Source: Calditrichota bacterium
Lineage (GTDB): Bacteria > Electryoneota > RPQS01
Assembly (NCBI GenBank): GCA_020057985.1
Contig: JAGVEU010000277.1
Coordinates: 1-11,332, forward strand
DNA: 11,332 nucleotides
Direction: 5' to 3'
This document shows, piece after piece, positions 7,583 through 11,332 of the stretch. The notes under the pieces were generated by a model. It was not told where the DNA came from. It did no database searches and worked only from the letters and a program-made list of their open reading frames with translations. The number at the start of each line of letters is the position of its first letter. The stretch's first letter is position 1. The position numbers and the translations under genes are program-made.

Positions 7583-8366
7583 AATTATCTCCCTCGAACC
7601 TGAGTTCTATCCCATCGAGCGCTTGCTGATTGCCGGCCCAGCGGCTGATGTTGTGCCCATGGCCGACCACGCCCGACAGGCGGGTCACTCGCCCACGTTA
7701 CTGTTATCGAATCAGGAAGCCACAGAGATCAAGACGTCGTATCCGGTACTCGATGCTGAGGAGCCAGTCAGCGATGAGGAGTTCGTTGTGGCTGTGGAAC
7801 TTCACTGCGTGGATCTTCAGGCCAAGGCGGAAATGCTCTATGCGCTCGAGGATATTCTGGGCGAGTCCGTACCGATTCTGAGCCTGACCATGGCAATTTC
7901 CACTTCCGAGCTTGGCCGCGAATTGCTGATGCCCGAACGATTGGTGGGGGTGTCTATGCTGCCGCCGTTTGCTGATTGTTCCCTCGCCGAAATCATGCCT
8001 TCGCTGGCAACGGACAAAATCACCATTCGCACGGCTGAGCGGTTTTTCGAGAGCCTCAACCTCAAGACCGAACGAGTTGCCGATAGTCCGGGCGGAGTGC
8101 TGGTACGCACAGTTTGCTGCCTTATCAACGAGGCCGCCTTTGCGCTCCAAGACCGTATTGCGACGGCTGAAGAAATTGACAAGGCCATGCTCCTTGGAGT
8201 AAACTACCCTGCGGGACCGCTCGCGTGGGGAGACAAAATCGGACTGGACAAAGTCGTCGCCGTGATGGATGGTTTGTTCGCAGAATTCAAAGAGGAGCGT
8301 TACCGCGCGACTCCGCTGCTCAGACGGCTGGTGCGGGCTGGGATTGGATTTCATGAACGCACGTAG
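7575..8366 (+). CDS. 3-hydroxyacyl-CoA dehydrogenase-like protein, probably catalytically inactive
   Basis: This 263-residue protein lines up end to end with a 3-hydroxyacyl-CoA dehydrogenase but lacks its key residues. The nucleotide-binding glycine motif is replaced by AGPAAD (20-25). The GLHFFNP motif reads GVSMLPP, putting Ser127 where the catalytic His should be, and the Asn of IVNR is Arg178. Glu139 and the DSPGG turn are kept. The C-terminal domain is well conserved (INEAAFALQDR, EEIDKAMLLGVNYPAGPLAWGD), so the fold and probably dimerisation survive. The ATG at 7575 overlaps the preceding stop (ATGCCTGA), so the two proteins are likely made together and may form a hetero-oligomer. In PaaH-type fused enzymes a second lobe carries a reduced Rossmann fold; this looks like a separate-gene version with a longer pseudo-Rossmann part. 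Loss of activity is inferred. Confidence 0.8.
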   Translation: MPEIISLEPEFYPIERLLIAGPAADVVPMADHARQAGHSPTLLLSNQEATEIKTSYPVLDAEEPVSDEEFVVAVELHCVDLQAKAEMLYALEDILGESVPILSLTMAISTSELGRELLMPERLVGVSMLPPFADCSLAEIMPSLATDKITIRTAERFFESLNLKTERVADSPGGVLVRTVCCLINEAAFALQDRIATAEEIDKAMLLGVNYPAGPLAWGDKIGLDKVVAVMDGLFAEFKEERYRATPLLRRLVRAGIGFHERT

Positions 8367-8369
8367 CTG

Positions 8370-8383
8370 CACAGCTTGCTGTG
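8370..8383. promoter_or_regulatory. Perfect dyad between the dehydrogenase and nuclease genes
   Basis: CACAGC, two T bases and GCTGTG form a perfect 14-base inverted repeat 21 bases before the likely nuclease start at 8405. It is not followed by a T-run, so it is not a normal terminator. It could be an operator or a small RNA hairpin at the head of the restriction pair. A dyad of this size can occur by chance, and the function is a guess. Confidence 0.3.
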
Positions 8384-8391
8384 TCCACAAT

Positions 8392-8396
8392 GGAAG
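8392..8396 (+). promoter_or_regulatory. Ribosome binding site supporting the nuclease start at 8405
   Basis: GGAAG sits eight bases before the ATG at 8405. The earlier in-frame starts (GTG at 8381, ATG at 8390) have no comparable sequence in front of them, so 8405 is preferred. Confidence 0.5.
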
Positions 8397-8404
8397 TATC
8401 AACC

Positions 8405-8998
8405 ATGGTTCGTAATCGCGAAGAAGTCATCAACGTCTATCTGGCCGAATGCTTGCAGGAAATGGGCGTTAAAGCCATCGGCGAGCAAATTGAAGTGAAG
8501 CAGGGGATTCGCTCGATGCCTGACGTAATGGTGGACTATCGTGGACTTCGCTGCATCATAGAAGGCAAATTCAATGATGTGGCAAACCCTCGCGCGGCGG
8601 TTCAACAGGATGCATCTGGACGTGTCCGTGATGGCATTGTCTACATGGCTATCGGAGTTGTTTACCCGACGGAACTCCGGAATATTCAGGGGGATGAATT
8701 ACTGACCGCTTTGAGTGAAGCGATGCTTGACTTCTGCATCTGTTCGGAAACGAATTATGCAGAGCCTGAATGGCACAAAGGCAAATTGAGCGCTTTGATA
8801 GATCAGTTCAGCCGCAGCTATGACATCCTTGCACAGGATGATGCCCTTGGCCGTGCTGTGGAAAGAATCCGCTATGGAATGTCAGATCTTGTCTTCCTTC
8901 TTGGTTGGCACCAGGGACCAATAAGACGGATTGCAGAAACTATCGGAATTTCCCTTGACGCCCCCATAAAGGCAAAAGAGGAAAATGAAGACGATTGA
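8405..8998 (+). CDS. Small PD-(D/E)XK nuclease-like protein, partner of the downstream methylase
   Basis: This 197-residue protein carries a readable PD-(D/E)XK core. A first helix with Glu15 (VINVYLAECLQEMG) is followed by MPDVMVDY (Asp40), then a strand IIEGKF with Glu53 and Lys55, and a later QQDASGRVRDGIVYMAIGVVYP segment that fits the next helix and strand. This fold is typical of restriction endonucleases and related DNA-cutting subunits. The gene ends 14 bases inside the N6-adenine methylase gene, so translation is probably coupled and the two likely form one restriction-modification unit. I do not recognise a named family. The C-terminal tail is acidic (KAKEENEDD) and may be flexible. 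It could instead be a specificity or nicking subunit, but the intact D-ExK triad favours a working nuclease. Confidence 0.75.
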   Translation: MVRNREEVINVYLAECLQEMGVKAIGEQIEVKQGIRSMPDVMVDYRGLRCIIEGKFNDVANPRAAVQQDASGRVRDGIVYMAIGVVYPTELRNIQGDELLTALSEAMLDFCICSETNYAEPEWHKGKLSALIDQFSRSYDILAQDDALGRAVERIRYGMSDLVFLLGWHQGPIRRIAETIGISLDAPIKAKEENEDD

Positions 8999-11321
8999 TC
9001 GGAAACGGGCAACGACCGCAGCCGAAATTGCTTCGCTGATTCTGGCCAATGCTTTCGTCTTCCATGAAATGCTTGCCAAGTCCGATCATCGGGTCAAATC
9101 TTTGCAGAACTTTCTCGCACCGCCTGATCCCAAAGGATTGCATGGAGCGCCTGATCCGATCCGGACATTGAATGATCACTGGATTTTCATTCAGCGTGAA
9201 ATCAACTATGTCCCGATCTTTAGCATCGCCAGCGACATTCTGAGTAACCTTCCTGCAGAACCGGGGACGATTCCTGCTCTGCGAAGGCTCTCGGATTCCG
9301 TGTCTGAAATCATTCGGAACCGTACGGCACTGCGCCACGATCTCATGGGGCGCATCTACCATACTCTTCTGCTTGATGCTAAGTATCTTGGCACGTACTA
9401 CACCTCAGTACCTTCCGCGACGTTACTATTGAAACTGGCGCTTGCTCCAACGAGATGGCAAGCCAATTGGTCTGACCTTGAACAGATCAAGACTTTCCGT
9501 GCGGCTGATCTATCCTGCGGTACAGGTACACTGCTGATGGCCGCGCAGCAAGCCATCACGGATAATTTCATCCACACAACGGCAGCTTCTGGACATCGTG
9601 TCACGCAGGAGATGCTGCGCGAACTCCATCAGGTCTTGGTTGAACAGACTTTGTACGGGTATGATGTGCTGGCTTCGGCAGTGCATCTGACGGCAAGCAC
9701 TCTGGCTTTGCTGGCTCCCGACATCGGGTTCAAACACATGAACTTGTTCTGTCTTCCGCTCGGCGTTCAGGAACCCGATAAGGTGTATCTTGGCAGCGTC
9801 GAATATGCTCAGAGCACAAAAGTTCTTGTGCAGTTCGATCTCATGGATCAAGTCCGGCAAGGCTCCAGAGTGACCGGCAAGGGCGATGTGGAAACCGCCG
9901 CTCCCTTGCCCAAGTTAGATCTTTGCGTGATGAATCCGCCATTCACCCGCAGCGTAGGCGGAAATCTGCTGTTCGGCTCCTTGCCCGAAGAAGAACGCAA
10001 GACCATGCAGAAGAAGCTTGCCGGATTGATGAATCATCGTTCCGGTACGGGCGAAGGTCTCATGGCGAGTTCAACGGCGGGGCTTGGGAGTGTGTTCGTG
10101 GCTGTAGCTGATCGCCATTTGAAGGATGATGGCCGAATGGCGTTGGTGCTTCCGCAAGCGCTCGCCTCCGGCGTGGCATGGCAACAGACGCGCGATCTCT
10201 TCGCCAAGCGTTATGCCGTCGAAACCGTCGTGGTCAGTCATGATCCCGAGCGGTGGAACTTCTCTGAAAGTACTAGCCTGAGCGAAATTCTTGTGGTTGC
10301 AAAAAAACGCGGGGAAAACGGCGTTGACAATGGCGCAAGAACTACCTTCGTCAATCTATGGCGAAACTGCAAGACTCCGATGGATGCGCTCTCGGTCGCC
10401 CGCGCCGTGCGCGAAACAGAACCGGCGGAAATCGAGTCCGGTCATGGGGCAACGCCGATTGAGTTTGGCGGAAGAGTTCACGGCGAAATCATCAGCGTTC
10501 CATGGACTCTTCTCAAACGTGACCAATGGTATCCGTGCCTGTTTGCGCAAACGGATCTTGTGCGGGCGGCACACTATCTCCGGCAGGGTGTTTTGTATGA
10601 GCCGGGTGTGAAAAACACTCCCGAGCTTCCCATGACCTATCTTTCTTCGCTCGGCGAACTTGGACCCGACGTTCGCGACATTCACGACGGCTTCAGGAAG
10701 AGTCGGTCACAAACCTCTTTTCCTGCTTTTTGGGGACATGACGCTGATGAAGTGACCACGCTTAGAATGGAAACCAATGCGTACCTACAGCCCTTGAGTA
10801 AAGCTAAGCCGGGGCGTTCACTTCGAAACATCGAACTGCTTTGGCCAAAGGCGGGCAGAGTCTTGATTGTAGAGCGTATGCGTTTCAACACACAGCGTGT
10901 ACTCACGGTTCGTGTCTCAAAGCCGTGTCTTGCAACGTCCTGGTGGCCACTGCGTCTCGTGGACGGGAACGGTCACTTGGAGAAAACACTTGTGCTTTGG
11001 CTCAACAGCACGCTCGGCATCCTCGGACTCATGTCTCATCGCGTGCCAACTCAGGGTGCTTGGGTCAAGTTCAAGAAGCCTCAACTCGCAACCATGCCGG
11101 TGCTTGATCTGTGGCGACTTTCCGAAGCGCAGATTATGAAGCTCGCGGATACTTATGACAGCATTGGTGATGAAGCGCTTCGCCCGCTGCCTGAGATGGC
11201 TGAGGATCCGATCCGCAAAGTGATTGATGACAGCATCAGCGAGGTTCTGGGATTACCGGCGCTTGACCGGTTGCGGGAAGCGCTTGCTCGTGAACCTGTG
11301 ATTTCGTTGCGGCAGCTATAA
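8985..11321 (+). CDS. Gamma-class N6-adenine DNA methylase with long C-terminal target-recognition region
   Basis: This 778-residue protein should methylate adenine N6 in DNA using S-adenosylmethionine. An N-terminal helical part of about 120 residues leads into LGTYYTSVPSATLL, the segment that precedes the methylase core in HsdM-like enzymes. The SAM motif I is ADLSCGTGTLL (Asp175-Gly181) and catalytic motif IV is NPPF (317-320), giving the gamma-class order. A TSLSEILVVAKKR strand near residue 433 closes the core. The C-terminal half, from about residue 450, contains LWLNSTLGIL and a WVKFKKPQLATMPV stretch. Such sequences are found in the recognition half of type IIG and type I-related methylases, so this protein probably reads its own target without HsdS. 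An AGAGG site lies just before the ATG. It overlaps the nuclease-like gene and ends 11 bases before the window edge. Confidence 0.88.
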   Translation: MKTIDRKRATTAAEIASLILANAFVFHEMLAKSDHRVKSLQNFLAPPDPKGLHGAPDPIRTLNDHWIFIQREINYVPIFSIASDILSNLPAEPGTIPALRRLSDSVSEIIRNRTALRHDLMGRIYHTLLLDAKYLGTYYTSVPSATLLLKLALAPTRWQANWSDLEQIKTFRAADLSCGTGTLLMAAQQAITDNFIHTTAASGHRVTQEMLRELHQVLVEQTLYGYDVLASAVHLTASTLALLAPDIGFKHMNLFCLPLGVQEPDKVYLGSVEYAQSTKVLVQFDLMDQVRQGSRVTGKGDVETAAPLPKLDLCVMNPPFTRSVGGNLLFGSLPEEERKTMQKKLAGLMNHRSGTGEGLMASSTAGLGSVFVAVADRHLKDDGRMALVLPQALASGVAWQQTRDLFAKRYAVETVVVSHDPERWNFSESTSLSEILVVAKKRGENGVDNGARTTFVNLWRNCKTPMDALSVARAVRETEPAEIESGHGATPIEFGGRVHGEIISVPWTLLKRDQWYPCLFAQTDLVRAAHYLRQGVLYEPGVKNTPELPMTYLSSLGELGPDVRDIHDGFRKSRSQTSFPAFWGHDADEVTTLRMETNAYLQPLSKAKPGRSLRNIELLWPKAGRVLIVERMRFNTQRVLTVRVSKPCLATSWWPLRLVDGNGHLEKTLVLWLNSTLGILGLMSHRVPTQGAWVKFKKPQLATMPVLDLWRLSEAQIMKLADTYDSIGDEALRPLPEMAEDPIRKVIDDSISEVLGLPALDRLREALAREPVISLRQL

Positions 11322-11332
11322 CCGATTTCTAC

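Noticed and set aside
8370..8383. The CACAGC/GCTGTG dyad as an intrinsic terminator for the dehydrogenase operon
   Set aside because: The loop is too tight and no T-run follows. It is kept only as a possible regulatory dyad.

Overview
The window is a densely coded bacterial stretch of roughly 50 % GC. Every supported gene is on the + strand, and I see no rRNA, tRNA, CRISPR array or recognisable transposase. Sec-type signal peptides, a TlpA-like thioredoxin and a polytopic GT-C glycosyltransferase point to a Gram-negative-type cell envelope. Most starts lack a strong Shine-Dalgarno sequence. I would guess an uncultured, environmental lineage near the FCB superphylum, but no marker gene here fixes the taxonomy.

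Layout. (1) Positions 1-1728: the last 30 codons of an unidentified gene, then a fused beta-class adenine DNA methyltransferase with an Mrr/PD-(D/E)XK-like C-terminal domain. (2) Positions 1742-8366: six apparently cellular genes. These are a secreted TPR-thioredoxin (TlpA-like) protein, a GT-C glycosyltransferase related to the AftB type, a TerC/Alx family membrane protein (preceded by a doubtful 61-codon ORF), a secreted ankyrin-repeat protein, and two overlapping genes for 3-hydroxyacyl-CoA dehydrogenase-like proteins. (3) Positions 8405-11321: a small PD-(D/E)XK nuclease-like gene overlapping by 14 nt a 778-residue gamma-class N6-adenine methylase with a long C-terminal half that probably reads the DNA target.

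How the genes may work together. Nuclease-like and methylase functions occur at both ends of the window, so this looks like a restriction-modification (defence) neighbourhood with cellular genes between its parts. The right-hand pair has the content of a type IIG enzyme split into two translationally coupled genes, and no HsdS or HsdR is visible. The two dehydrogenase genes look like a split two-lobed enzyme. The first keeps all expected catalytic residues. The second keeps the fold and C-terminal helical domain but has lost the nucleotide-binding glycine motif and the catalytic His and Asn, so it is probably a structural or regulatory pseudoenzyme.

The most interesting observations are the split nuclease/methylase pair, the dehydrogenase/pseudo-dehydrogenase pair, a set of short sequence words shared by the two junctions where cellular genes meet restriction genes, and a C-run/G-run hairpin just upstream of the ankyrin gene's ribosome binding site. 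Function calls rest on motifs read by eye; no database search was run.
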